A stretch of DNA of 64,000 bases from Terriglobus albidus (GCF_008000815.1 NZ_CP042806.1:682001-746000), one strand, 5' to 3'. Shown: positions 26,158 through 34,920, numbered from the stretch's first letter. Notes: generated by a model from the letters alone, not told the origin. Program-made: numbers and translations.

Positions 26158-26948
26158 GCCTCCGTGCATTGATCGTCGACGACGAGGCGCTTGCCCGCAC
26201 CCGCATGAACCGGCTGCTCTCCGGCGACCCCGAGATTGAGATCAGCGGTGAGTGCAGAAACAGCCGCGAAGCCTATGCGTTTCTCAGCTCCCAGACGGTC
26301 GATGTGGTCTTTCTCGATATCCAGATGCCCGGCGAAAATGGATTCGACCTGATCGAGAAGATCGGTTTTCGAAAGATGCCGGTAACGGTCTTCGTTACGG
26401 CACACAACCATTACGCCATCCGAGCCTTTGAAGTTCACGCTCTGGATTACCTGACAAAACCGATCGAGCAGGAGCGCCTCGCCTCCACCATCGAGCACGT
26501 CAAACAGAGGGTCAGGGAACGAACAGGGGAGCACCCCTCCGTCAGCTACCGGGGCGATCTTGAAGAGACGCTTCGTTCCATGCTCGCATCGCTTGGTCCT
26601 TCGTCGCAGACGGTGTCGTATACGAAACGGCTGCTTGTGCCTGACGGCGCGAAGACGACCTTCATCGATGTTGAAACGATCGAATGGATTGAAGCAGCCG
26701 ACTACTATGTCCGCATCCACTCCGGGCAGAAAGAATTCCTTCTCCGCGAAAGCATGAAAGATCTTGCCGCTGCTCTCGATCCTTCACGCTTCGTGAGAAT
26801 CCACCGCTCCGCGATCGTGAACCTCGCCTGTGTACGAGAGGTCTTTCGCGAAGGTAGAGGAGATGGGACGGTTGTCCTCTCGGGTGGACGTCGTCTCCCT
26901 ATGAGTAGCGTGGGATGGAAGGCGCTGCTCGCTTCTGGACGGAGCTAG
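26154..26948 (+). CDS. LytTR-family response regulator
   Basis: A 264-residue partner of the preceding kinase. The receiver domain (1-120) has the phospho-acceptor D55 in VVFLDIQMPG and K in YLTKPI. The C-terminal LytTR DNA-binding domain (~160-262) carries IEWIEAADYYVRIHSG, ESMKDLAAALDPSRFVRIHRSAIVNL and LPMSSVGWKALL. LytTR regulators usually activate nearby genes through direct-repeat sites. The receptor gene upstream or the flanking hydrolases could be targets (inference). Confidence 0.94.
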   Translation: MSLRALIVDDEALARTRMNRLLSGDPEIEISGECRNSREAYAFLSSQTVDVVFLDIQMPGENGFDLIEKIGFRKMPVTVFVTAHNHYAIRAFEVHALDYLTKPIEQERLASTIEHVKQRVRERTGEHPSVSYRGDLEETLRSMLASLGPSSQTVSYTKRLLVPDGAKTTFIDVETIEWIEAADYYVRIHSGQKEFLLRESMKDLAAALDPSRFVRIHRSAIVNLACVREVFREGRGDGTVVLSGGRRLPMSSVGWKALLASGRS

Positions 26949-26975
26949 TAATATACGAATCCATTCCTCGATATC

Positions 26976-26991
26976 TACGTAAATCTTCGTA
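26976..26991 (+). promoter_or_regulatory. TACGTA-N4-TTCGTA site B, upstream of hydrolase remnant
   Basis: TACGTAAATCTTCGTA stands 25 bases before the equivalent of the hydrolase start codon. It matches the sites at 20989 and 33437. The surrounding leader (CTACGTAAAT...CACCGGAGGCTT) is nearly identical to 33436-33474. Confidence 0.55.
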
Positions 26992-27016
26992 TATCCGCCT
27001 CGCACCGGAGGCTTCC

Positions 27017-27402
27017 GTGGGGAAGCTAGCGCTCCTCGTTCTGCTGCTGTCACCCGTCTCCTCTTCCCGCAGAACCAGCGATCCAGCTATTCCACAACTG
27101 GAACAAGGTATTCCGCAGTATGCAGGTAGCTGGCATTCCCGGGGCCTCTATCGCCCTCGCGCGACACGGCAAGACGGAGTGGCTCACAGCTTCGGCAAGG
27201 CTGACGTGGCTTTGAGCCGTGCAGTTACACAGCGAACCAAACTCAATCCAGCAAGTGTTATGACAGCCTGGGCGAGGCGTACATGAATGCAGGGAACAAG
27301 CCCTTGGCGATTAACAATTATGAAAAGCCATTCAGCTTCACGTCCATGCCGACAATGCACGGCAGATGCTGAATAAGCTTGGGCGAAACGTCGAGCCACT
27401 AG
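27017..27402 (+). pseudogene. Decayed serine hydrolase-TPR gene (internal deletion)
   Basis: The first ~225 bases match the start of the intact hydrolase gene at 33478 (GTG GGG AAG CTA GCG CTC...), then the sequence jumps to that gene's last ~160 bases (GTTATGACAGCCTGGGCGA... to the TAG at 27400-27402). About 1.05 kb of the middle, including the S-x-x-K nucleophile, is missing. Small insertions shift the frame in both halves, so no product is expected. It lies 68 bases after the LytTR gene, together with a PadR remnant. Confidence 0.85.
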
Positions 27403-27414
27403 AGCTTTTCCCTG

Positions 27415-27527
27415 AAGCTGGGCACAGAGCGAAAATGAAACCGCCACGCCACATGTACAAGCTCACACGCAATGGCATCCGCTATGCGGTTATACAAACT
27501 GACCATCAGCTAATTCCGGTGAAATAA
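27415..27527 (+). pseudogene. PadR C-terminal fragment
   Basis: The stretch from ATG 27435 encodes MKPPRHMYKLTRNGIRYA and ends in a TAA at 27525-27527. It closely matches the wing region (PPRHMYKLTRSGIRYA) of the PadR protein encoded at 21082-21381, and the similarity extends upstream into out-of-frame DNA. The DNA-recognition helix is missing. It follows the hydrolase remnant directly. Confidence 0.8.
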
Positions 27528-27579
27528 ATGTTCTGGACTATTTCCGCGAAGGTTGAGGTCGGCCTTCCTTACGATTGCT

Positions 27580-29100
27580 CTATGGTCGCCTCATTGGTGT
27601 TTTATGAAGCATTTCAATCAAGCTTGTATTCTTCCTTCGTTCAGGGTCTTGGTTGTCTGCTACGCTCCACAGGAAGTGTGTGGCCGTTGCGTCTCGCCGA
27701 TAGGCATCGTTGTAGGGCAGTATGTCGGTCAGAGGACATCCTGTTGGCAACGGATGTTTGTAAGCGCAAGGTGGTGGGGATCCGGATCGAATCGCCTGCT
27801 CAGCAGTAATCTTGCTGCTACCGGGGCGCATTACGGCCATTTGATGGCAATACATGCAATTAGAACTGGTCGCGTTATGGTTGGGCCCTTCAATATAAGG
27901 GTTGAATGCGATGTGAGGAGAACCGTCTTCCTCTAGCGGAACTGTGGGAGACATTGTCGTGTTCATCGCATAGAACCACCATGGTCCATACTGAGCTACG
28001 CTCGGCGGTTGATCGTCGTGTCGAGTGTCTTCTTTAGGATTGGGAGTCCACCAGTAGGTGGACCAGACCCAGTCATGCTGTTCGGCCGTAATGATATGTA
28101 CGCCCATCAATAATGCATAGAAGAATTTGCCGTGGCGACAGTGATTAACCTGTCCCACGCTCGATGGCGCAAGGCCGCCGTCTAGAAGCTCGCACGGATA
28201 ATATCGATGATAGAAACAATTGATCGGGACGGTTGAGTCTGTAGTTGGGGGGCGGTCCGGCGCGAAGGTCTTGAATCCTGGATGCGAGCTTACCGAACAA
28301 GGCGATGGGTCATTCACATCTACTTTCACTCGCTGCCACTGATCAACATTAGGTAAAACGGAATCACCATCGTTTTTCCTCTTGGCAAACGCTGGATTCC
28401 ATACGGAAACTTGGTGCCGGGGATCAGGTGTGGCCCAGATCAACTTAACAATTACAGACGTGTTATCGAATTGGCGATTTTGTTCACTCTCCCTCGCCAA
28501 TGATTCAATCCCCTGCGCCTGGTGTAGGCAATGCCGGCGTATAAAATCGGAGGCTTTAGGGTTGAAGCGAATCGAAGAGATAAATGCGAGAGCAGAAGGA
28601 GCTGGCAAGGCAGGAGCTTGAGGTGCATTAGAGTGAAGTTTCGTAAAATCGATTTGCTGCGTCGGAACTTCCATGAAGGTTGCAAATCGTGTGGCATTCT
28701 GCGGCTTCGGTAATGGACAATCTGAATTATTTACGATGCGGCATCTTGAGCTGTTGCCACCCAACCCCAATGTGCATTTATTTTCCCACTGACCATTCAA
28801 GCGATCCCAGTCAGCCACGTAGCCCGAATTGCCATTTTCACCCTGTGGATCTTTAGAAAGTAGCGAAGTGAGGACCGCCCAGCCATGCGCGCGTATTTCA
28901 CTTTGATCATTGCGCGAGATCATCTGCTGGATCTCATCATGAGTCATAGGGTACCTGCCAAGGGCTACACTCAGCTCATGTCGCACAGATGTGACAGTCG
29001 CCGTCCTTGATTGCTGATGGTTTTCTCTGGAAAAAGAGCAAGTAGATACGCCCAATCCCAACAGCAATGACATTGCAGTGGCTAAACTCAGAATGCGCAT
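27580..29100 (-). CDS. Secreted lipoprotein with single CxxCH haem-binding motif
   Basis: A 506-residue exported protein. The N-terminus (MRILSLATAMSLLLGLGVSTC) is a signal peptide with a possible lipobox (GVSTC). Near the C-terminus C415-M-Y-C418-H419 is a c-type haem attachment motif, preceded by AFNPYIEGPNHNATSSN. The rest is rich in W, H, C and P and resembles no family I can name; large single-CxxCH proteins of this layout occur in other soil bacteria. It is the last gene of a minus-strand group headed by an ECF sigma factor. Local base composition is lower in GC than in the kinase gene (26 of 60 in one row against 38 of 60), which suggests transfer. Confidence 0.6.
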   Translation of the reverse strand: MRILSLATAMSLLLGLGVSTCSFSRENHQQSRTATVTSVRHELSVALGRYPMTHDEIQQMISRNDQSEIRAHGWAVLTSLLSKDPQGENGNSGYVADWDRLNGQWENKCTLGLGGNSSRCRIVNNSDCPLPKPQNATRFATFMEVPTQQIDFTKLHSNAPQAPALPAPSALAFISSIRFNPKASDFIRRHCLHQAQGIESLARESEQNRQFDNTSVIVKLIWATPDPRHQVSVWNPAFAKRKNDGDSVLPNVDQWQRVKVDVNDPSPCSVSSHPGFKTFAPDRPPTTDSTVPINCFYHRYYPCELLDGGLAPSSVGQVNHCRHGKFFYALLMGVHIITAEQHDWVWSTYWWTPNPKEDTRHDDQPPSVAQYGPWWFYAMNTTMSPTVPLEEDGSPHIAFNPYIEGPNHNATSSNCMYCHQMAVMRPGSSKITAEQAIRSGSPPPCAYKHPLPTGCPLTDILPYNDAYRRDATATHFLWSVADNQDPERRKNTSLIEMLHKTPMRRP

Positions 29101-29169
29101 GACGCTCCGCCTTTCTTCGGTCTGTAAATTGCACGATCGGGAAGGGGGGAACTTCCCTATCGGTGATTG

Positions 29170-29514
29170 TTATGCGGATGTTGACTGCTGTGCCAAACGC
29201 ACCGTTGAAATCAAATTCTCGATCGCATCAATGGCAAGAGGGCAGAAGTCTCCCTGATACGGTCCCCCTAGCTCCGCTTTGACAAGATCATGGAAGCTTT
29301 CCTGTACGTTTTGAAATTGCATGCCAAACGATCCCGTAGCCTTCTTATAAAAATTCTTTACAGTGCCAGGTGAAACGCCAAGCCTATGAGCAAGAGCCGC
29401 CTGCGCCGTTGGATCCCTTAGGTCATCGAGATAGGCATGTCCGTTACTTCCTGTCTTTGTCGTGACGACGAGCCAAAGAATCAAGAGGTTCTTGAGAGCA
29501 GCGAGATCATTCAT
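29170..29514 (-). CDS. Small helix-turn-helix-like protein, unknown family
   Basis: A 114-residue protein between the kinase gene (20 bases upstream) and the CxxCH lipoprotein gene (69 bases downstream), so probably in one transcript with them. The segment AQAALAHRLGVSPGTVKNFYKKATG has the shape of a helix-turn-helix, but a matching family is not recognised. The first ~20 residues (LKNLLILWLVVTTKTG) are hydrophobic. No signal peptide or enzymatic motif is seen. It may be a transcription factor or a partner of the sigma factor (inference). Confidence 0.55.
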   Translation of the reverse strand: MNDLAALKNLLILWLVVTTKTGSNGHAYLDDLRDPTAQAALAHRLGVSPGTVKNFYKKATGSFGMQFQNVQESFHDLVKAELGGPYQGDFCPLAIDAIENLISTVRLAQQSTSA

Positions 29515-29534
29515 GGGATGTTCCTTTCACGCGG

Positions 29535-32500
29535 TTAGTGGATAGAGCGCGGTATCGCTGCCGGACGATCCGGATACGAGTTACCGTGAGGTGACGTCTG
29601 TGAGCGCAAATTGCGCAGTAACTTCTCTGCCTCGGCATATTGCCCGGTATGTTCGTCTGTTGTGCGGATCCAACCGCTCAGCTGAGCCACATAGGAGCCA
29701 GGTGGATGAGACGAAACGATGATCCAGATCAACGCGGGCCTGAATGCCACATAGGCATACGCGTCTGCCGCCTCTCGACGAAGCGCATGGCCACGTGCCG
29801 ATGATGTTTCCCATTCCGCGCACTGTTCGAGGCTCTGCGCGAGATACATGCGTGACTCCACAGCCGCATCGATGGCCGCTTCAGCGCGAAAGGCCTTCAG
29901 GGCTGTTTCGCAATGGTGCTGTGCCAATTGGAATGCGCCCTCTTTCTCCAGTTGAGCCATCTCGAACAGAGGGCCGATCTCATCGCGGTGGCCCTCGGAA
30001 TCCTTTGACTTCAATAGCTTTAGCAGGTGAGCCTTCTCAGCGACTCCAGCCGTAGGCGCAAATCTGCCCACCAATAGGCTTGCCGCGCGCATCCGATATG
30101 ACGAATGATCGATTGCCAGCGAGTTGTCTGCATCCTGGGCACAGGTGGTAATCTGACCCATCTGACATCGCAACCACGCCCGATCCATCAACACAGATGA
30201 CTGGTTCCCTTTTTCGCCTCCAGATTCCGCGAGTAGAAGGGCCTTATTGATCGACTCCTGAGCCAGCGCCAGCCGTCCCTCTTCCGCCTCTACGTGAGCG
30301 AGCAACTGGTACCCTGCAATCGCCCGGCTTGGTGACGTCGACCGGCTCACTTGGTTGAACCTGTCCTCTGCGGTTTGGGTGTCCCCCCGCAGGACCGCTG
30401 CTTCTCCCTCAATCCAGGCAGCCTCTATGGGATATCCATAACGGCGAAGTTCTGCGATCCATCCCGCCACTGCTGCCTGGTCGCCAGCGACGAGTGAAAA
30501 CTGCGCCAGTGTCGCTGTCGGACTCAGCCTCTGCGGGACCAACGCATGCGCATGTTTAAGGCATTCAATCGCTTCCTCTATGCGCCCCAGTCGCATCAGC
30601 GGCAAAGCGCGGTAGAACCAGGCGAGCCAATCACTGGGATAGTAGGAAGCAAGGTCGCGAAACTGAGCCTCCGCAGTAGCGAAATCATGAGTATCGCTGG
30701 CATAGATGCCACGTACGCGGTCCAGTTCACGGCGGGAAAGGCGCTGCCTACTTGTCGTGCTTATGGCCTCACGGTATGCCGCCAAGCCGTCGCGCCAACG
30801 GTTCATTGAGACGAGCACGTCTCCAAGCCGCGCATAGGCCAGGCTGAACTCGCGATCCAATTGCGTCGCACGTTCGAGAGCGGTAATCCCGTCATCGGTC
30901 TTACCGTCAAGAAGCAGCCTTTCTCCATGTGCGTACTCATCCAGTGCCTGCCAGTTCGCGGTCGTTGCATCTTCTGGAGGGATGTCGAGCCGTGCGATGT
31001 CATCGGCCGATTCCCCCACCTTTTCGCGAACCCAATCGCCTGCCTCGCGAATCATCGCTAGAGCCGCATTATCAAGAGGCGATGATTCTTTCGCTGCCTG
31101 CCAGCGAAACTCTCGAGTCCACTTTGTCCGGGAACGCGATGGATCGTGATCCGGTTGATCGATGGTGACGGACAGCGTATATCCTCCACGGGTCACCTCG
31201 ATCGATGGAAAGATCACACGCACCGCTCCGGTCCTTAACGCAATCTCACGCGCCGTTGCCGCATCGATCGATGTATCTGCCGGCTTCTTCATGTTGCGAA
31301 GGGTCTCGTCTATACGGCTCTGCTCTAAGACCTGTACGTGCGTCGATTGCGAGAGCTGACTGGCCAGCAGGGTAGTGGCCTGATCCAGTTCATGCACTGC
31401 GGCACGGTTGGTGAGCGGGGCGAGATACACGGTAGCTCCTGCCGGGACGGTGGAATGGGTGTTCACTTGTACTAGGCGCATGATGCCGCCAAAAAGGGCC
31501 GCGGCGATCAGCAATACTCCGCCACTAATGGCGAGCCACTGTTTTCGCAGTGCAGGCAGTGTTGGGCGCGACCATTTCTTCACCCGTGGGGGTTGTGCGG
31601 CAGTTGTTTCCAGATCATGTAGGAAGGCAAGCGTATCCGGGTATCTATCTTCCGGCTTCGGGTTCAGGCAACGTTCAAGAATCGAAATCCAGGCTGCGGG
31701 AATCTGAGATGGCAGCATGGTTGCCAGAGATGGCTGATCCAGCCGCGCCGCCATGCCATTCAACAGTCTGTGTGCTGCAAAGACTCGCGTTCCAGACAAC
31801 ATCTCTGCCGTCACCAGCCCGAGTGCATAGACATCCGTAGCTACCGTTGCAGTCAGCCCCTCTAACTGTTCGGGAGCCATGTAGGACAGCGTCCCGATCG
31901 GATATCCGCGTGTCAGCGATTCCTCGGCATCGCTTGCGGCATAAGCGGTGGTCCCCATCGGGGCGGCTAAGCGGGCCAGGCCGAAGTCGGTCACGACGGC
32001 GCGGACTTCCTTCGCTTCACTGCCCTCTTCCAGCAGCATGATGTTGCCTGGCTTGATGTCGCGGTGGACCACCCCCAGGCTGTGTGCCGCTGCCAGCGCC
32101 TGCGCAATCTGACGAAGAATATGCAGGGCATTGGTGCAGTCCAGGGGCCCTTCAGCGCGTAGCCGCTCGGCGAGCGTGCGGCCCTGAAGGAATTCCATCG
32201 TCAGAAAGACGATTCCGGCGCCCTTGTGCACCGTGCGTTCGAGATCGAAGGTGCGGCAGATGTTGGTATGAGTGATGCGCCGCGCCAGCGCGACCTCGCG
32301 GCGAAATCGCGCCACCACCTCCGGGTCATTCGCGATCTCCGGAAGAACGACCTTCAATGCAACCGGAGTGTGTAATTCCTGGTCGTACGCTTCATAGACC
32401 GTTCCCATGCCGCCAGCGGCGATCTGCCGCCGAATTAGAAAGCGGTCGCACAGCAGGTCGCCTTCCTCTATCGTTCCGGCCGCGAGCGTGGGATTGACAT

Positions 32501-32693
32501 CGAAACCTGCCAGCGCAGGTCTGGAGAGCCATGACGCGGCCTCTACATGAGCTTGCAGTAAGCGTTCCACTTCAGAGCGCAATCCGTCATCGTCACCGGA
32601 CTCAAGGGCGACGAACGCCGGGCGCTCCGCCACATCCAGTTCCAGGGCTTTGTGAAATATGCGGCTGACCGCCTCCCATCGCTTGCTCTGCAT
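29535..32693 (-). CDS. Transmembrane Ser/Thr protein kinase with TPR domain
   Basis: A protein of about 1052 residues. Numbered from the upstream GTG at 32696, the PknB-type kinase domain spans ~85-365, with a glycine loop AAGGMGTVYEA, catalytic K115, HRD at 211-213 and DFG at 237-239, and APEQ at ~274. A single transmembrane helix follows at ~388-408, then an extracytoplasmic part with a ~150-residue domain and about ten tetratricopeptide-like repeats (for example FSLAYARLGDVLVSMNRWRDGLAAYREAI). It starts 33 bases after the ECF sigma gene. Such pairs are known in which the kinase phosphorylates the sigma factor in place of an anti-sigma factor. Confidence 0.92.
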   Translation of the reverse strand: MQSKRWEAVSRIFHKALELDVAERPAFVALESGDDDGLRSEVERLLQAHVEAASWLSRPALAGFDVNPTLAAGTIEEGDLLCDRFLIRRQIAAGGMGTVYEAYDQELHTPVALKVVLPEIANDPEVVARFRREVALARRITHTNICRTFDLERTVHKGAGIVFLTMEFLQGRTLAERLRAEGPLDCTNALHILRQIAQALAAAHSLGVVHRDIKPGNIMLLEEGSEAKEVRAVVTDFGLARLAAPMGTTAYAASDAEESLTRGYPIGTLSYMAPEQLEGLTATVATDVYALGLVTAEMLSGTRVFAAHRLLNGMAARLDQPSLATMLPSQIPAAWISILERCLNPKPEDRYPDTLAFLHDLETTAAQPPRVKKWSRPTLPALRKQWLAISGGVLLIAAALFGGIMRLVQVNTHSTVPAGATVYLAPLTNRAAVHELDQATTLLASQLSQSTHVQVLEQSRIDETLRNMKKPADTSIDAATAREIALRTGAVRVIFPSIEVTRGGYTLSVTIDQPDHDPSRSRTKWTREFRWQAAKESSPLDNAALAMIREAGDWVREKVGESADDIARLDIPPEDATTANWQALDEYAHGERLLLDGKTDDGITALERATQLDREFSLAYARLGDVLVSMNRWRDGLAAYREAISTTSRQRLSRRELDRVRGIYASDTHDFATAEAQFRDLASYYPSDWLAWFYRALPLMRLGRIEEAIECLKHAHALVPQRLSPTATLAQFSLVAGDQAAVAGWIAELRRYGYPIEAAWIEGEAAVLRGDTQTAEDRFNQVSRSTSPSRAIAGYQLLAHVEAEEGRLALAQESINKALLLAESGGEKGNQSSVLMDRAWLRCQMGQITTCAQDADNSLAIDHSSYRMRAASLLVGRFAPTAGVAEKAHLLKLLKSKDSEGHRDEIGPLFEMAQLEKEGAFQLAQHHCETALKAFRAEAAIDAAVESRMYLAQSLEQCAEWETSSARGHALRREAADAYAYVAFRPALIWIIVSSHPPGSYVAQLSGWIRTTDEHTGQYAEAEKLLRNLRSQTSPHGNSYPDRPAAIPRSIH

Positions 32694-32726
32694 CACGGTC
32701 GCTTACTTGCCAGTCCTCTCTGTGTC

Positions 32727-33290
32727 TCACCTCGATAAGGCACTGAACAGCCACGCCCGCGTGAACTGCCACTCACGTTTCACTGTTCGCACCGAAATAC
32801 CAAGGACGCAGGCGATCTCCTCCTCGGTCAATCCGGCGAAGAATCGCATCTCGACGATCTTTGCTTTGCGTTCATGCTGTATGGCCAGTTCATCCAGTGC
32901 CCGGTCCAGCGCCAGCAGATTGACATCCCGCGATGGAGCACGGGCAAGGGCCTCATCCAGCGCAATCATCGTGACTCCGCGGCCACGCTTTTCCGCATCG
33001 TCGCGACGAGCTTTATCGATCAATATCTCGCGCATCAACCTGGAGGCCATCGCGTAGAAGTGAGCCCTGTTCTGCCACTCAATCTTCCGGATGCCAATCA
33101 GTTTGAGGTAGGCCTCGTGGACCAGGGCAGTCGGCTGTAGGGAGTTATCCGGCCGCTCCCGTCGCATGTGGGCCGCCGCGATCCTCTTAAGCTCCCCATA
33201 GACAAGCGGAAGCAGGCGATCTCTTGCCGACTCCTGGCCGTGTGCAAAATCCGCCAAAATTTGCGTGATCTCTTCCGACGCCGGGTCCAT
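32727..33290 (-). CDS. ECF sigma factor (TIGR02999 type) linked to Ser/Thr kinase
   Basis: A 187-residue RNA polymerase sigma factor with region 2 (DRLLPLVYGELKRIAAAHMRRER...LVHEAYLKLI...NRAHFYAMASRLMREILIDKARR) and region 4 (IVEMRFFAGLTEEEIACVLGISVRTVKREWQFTRAWL). This is the TIGR02999/Sig-70_X6 type, common in Acidobacteria and Planctomycetes and mostly encoded beside a Ser/Thr kinase without an anti-sigma factor. The ATG at 33290 (MDPASEEI) is preferred; a longer frame to 33341 lacks similarity. The gene heads the minus-strand group that runs to 27580. Confidence 0.92.
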   Translation of the reverse strand: MDPASEEITQILADFAHGQESARDRLLPLVYGELKRIAAAHMRRERPDNSLQPTALVHEAYLKLIGIRKIEWQNRAHFYAMASRLMREILIDKARRDDAEKRGRGVTMIALDEALARAPSRDVNLLALDRALDELAIQHERKAKIVEMRFFAGLTEEEIACVLGISVRTVKREWQFTRAWLFSALSR

Positions 33291-33436
33291 TCGAGCCTCA
33301 GACCTTGACAAAAAATAGGTTGTGAACTGTGCGCAAATCATAGCACACCGAACCCCCGTTACTGGTGAATGAGCCAGGCGGCCCCTGTTCCTTTTTTCCG
33401 ATCAGGGTGCCTTTTAGAACAAAGTCATTTTTTCTC

Positions 33437-33452
33437 TACGTAAATATTCGTA
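33437..33452 (+). promoter_or_regulatory. TACGTA-N4-TTCGTA site C, upstream of serine hydrolase-TPR
   Basis: TACGTAAATATTCGTA lies 25 bases before the GTG start at 33478. It is the third copy of the site seen at 20989 and 26976. The site lies in the divergent space between the ECF sigma gene and the hydrolase gene. Confidence 0.55.
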
Positions 33453-33477
33453 TATCCTCCTCCCACCGGAGGCTTTC

Positions 33478-34920
33478 GTGAAGAAGCTAGCGCTCCTCAT
33501 ACTGCTGCTGTCGCCCGTCTTCCTCTTTCCTCAGACCAACGATCCAGCTATTCCGCAACTGGAACAAGGGATTCCGCAGTGGATGCAGGCAGCCGGCATT
33601 CCCGGCGTCTCCATCGCCGTGGTGCGTCACGGTAAGACGGAGTGGCTCCATAGTTTCGGCATGGCCGATGTGGCTTCGGGCCGCCCGGTTACCCAGCAAA
33701 CCATCTTCAACGTCGGCTCGCTCAGTAAGGTCGTGTTTTCGTATGCGGTGCTCCGTCTGGTCGACCAGGGCAAACTCGACCTCGACACACCGCTCACGCG
33801 TTATCTTCCTAAGCCGTACATTGACAACGAACCTCGTCTGGAAAAGATCACTGCGCGTATCGTCCTCAGCCATCGCACCGGTTTTCCGAATTGGAGGCCG
33901 GATAAGGACGGTCCTCTGGTTATTCACTTCACTCCGGGAGAGCGCTTCAGCTACTCCGGCGAAGGTATGGTGTATCTGCAGGCAGCCATCGAAGCCATCA
34001 CGCACAAGCAGATGGAAGACGTTATGCGGGAAGAGGTCTTCCAGTATCTGGGCATGAAGCACTCCAGCTATATCTGGCATGAAGAGTGGGCGCCGGTGGT
34101 TGCGACTGGGTATGAGAGCGGCGGTGCGCCGTATCCAATCTTCCATGCGAAGTTCGCTGGAGTCGCCGGCAGCCTGATCACCACACCGCAGGACTATGCT
34201 CTTTTTCTTGAAGCCATTCTTGGCGGGAAAGGGCTGAAGCCTGGCACACTCCGCGAGATGGAGACACCGCAGATCGCTATCGATCCCTCCTGCTTCATCT
34301 GTACCGATCATGCGCCCGGCAGGCTGTCCGACAAGCTTTTCTGGGGCCTCGGCTGGGCAATCGAGAAAAACTCTTCTGGTACCTATCTCTGGCACTACGG
34401 CGACAACGGCGTTTTCAAAGCCTATGTTTCGGTCGATCTCAAGCGGCGCGATGCCGTCGTATATTTTGCCAACAGCCGCGATGGTCTTGCGATCGCTCCT
34501 GCGATTACGCAGACAGCCCTTGGCGGAGAACATACCTCGTTCTCGTGGGTGAAGTATGACACTTATGATTCGCCGGCGATGCGCTTCATGCAGTACTCCT
34601 TGCATCACTCCGTCGCAGAGACCCTGCAAGTCTTCGCTGCATCGCTTGAAGATGGAAGCATTACGGAAGGCAGTATGAATGCCTATGGCTACCGTCTGCT
34701 TTCTGTGAAAGATTTTGACGGAGCCATTACCGCCTTCCAGCGCAACATTGCACTTCATCCTCAATCCAGTAACTGTTATGACAGCCTGGGCGAAGCGTAT
34801 ATGGATGCAGGCAACAAACCCCTCGCGATTGCCAACTACGAAAAAGCTGTCCAGCTCGATGCGCATGCCGACAATGCACGGCAGATGCTGAACAAGCTTG
34901 GGCAGACGTCAAGCCACTAG
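33478..34920 (+). CDS. Secreted serine hydrolase (class C beta-lactamase fold) with C-terminal TPR
   Basis: A 480-residue exported hydrolase: signal peptide (MKKLALLILLLSPVFLFPQ), class C domain with S81-L-S-K84, Y159-S-G161 in the place of YxN, and WHYGDNG near the HxG position. Two tetratricopeptide-like repeats follow at ~415-475 (FDGAITAFQRNIALHPQSSNCYDSLGEAYMDAGN). The start is a GTG with GGAGG six bases upstream. The YxN change suggests an esterase or peptidase rather than a beta-lactamase. A deleted copy with the same leader lies at 27017. Confidence 0.88.
   Translation: MKKLALLILLLSPVFLFPQTNDPAIPQLEQGIPQWMQAAGIPGVSIAVVRHGKTEWLHSFGMADVASGRPVTQQTIFNVGSLSKVVFSYAVLRLVDQGKLDLDTPLTRYLPKPYIDNEPRLEKITARIVLSHRTGFPNWRPDKDGPLVIHFTPGERFSYSGEGMVYLQAAIEAITHKQMEDVMREEVFQYLGMKHSSYIWHEEWAPVVATGYESGGAPYPIFHAKFAGVAGSLITTPQDYALFLEAILGGKGLKPGTLREMETPQIAIDPSCFICTDHAPGRLSDKLFWGLGWAIEKNSSGTYLWHYGDNGVFKAYVSVDLKRRDAVVYFANSRDGLAIAPAITQTALGGEHTSFSWVKYDTYDSPAMRFMQYSLHHSVAETLQVFAASLEDGSITEGSMNAYGYRLLSVKDFDGAITAFQRNIALHPQSSNCYDSLGEAYMDAGNKPLAIANYEKAVQLDAHADNARQMLNKLGQTSSH

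Noticed and set aside
27017-27402. A short functional hydrolase encoded here
   Set aside because: The nucleophile region is deleted and frames are shifted on both sides of the junction.
33487-34866. Minus-strand open frame of 459 codons opposite the serine hydrolase-TPR gene
   Set aside because: The plus strand has the signal peptide, S-x-x-K and TPR motifs; the opposite frame shows no family and is a shadow of GC-biased codons.
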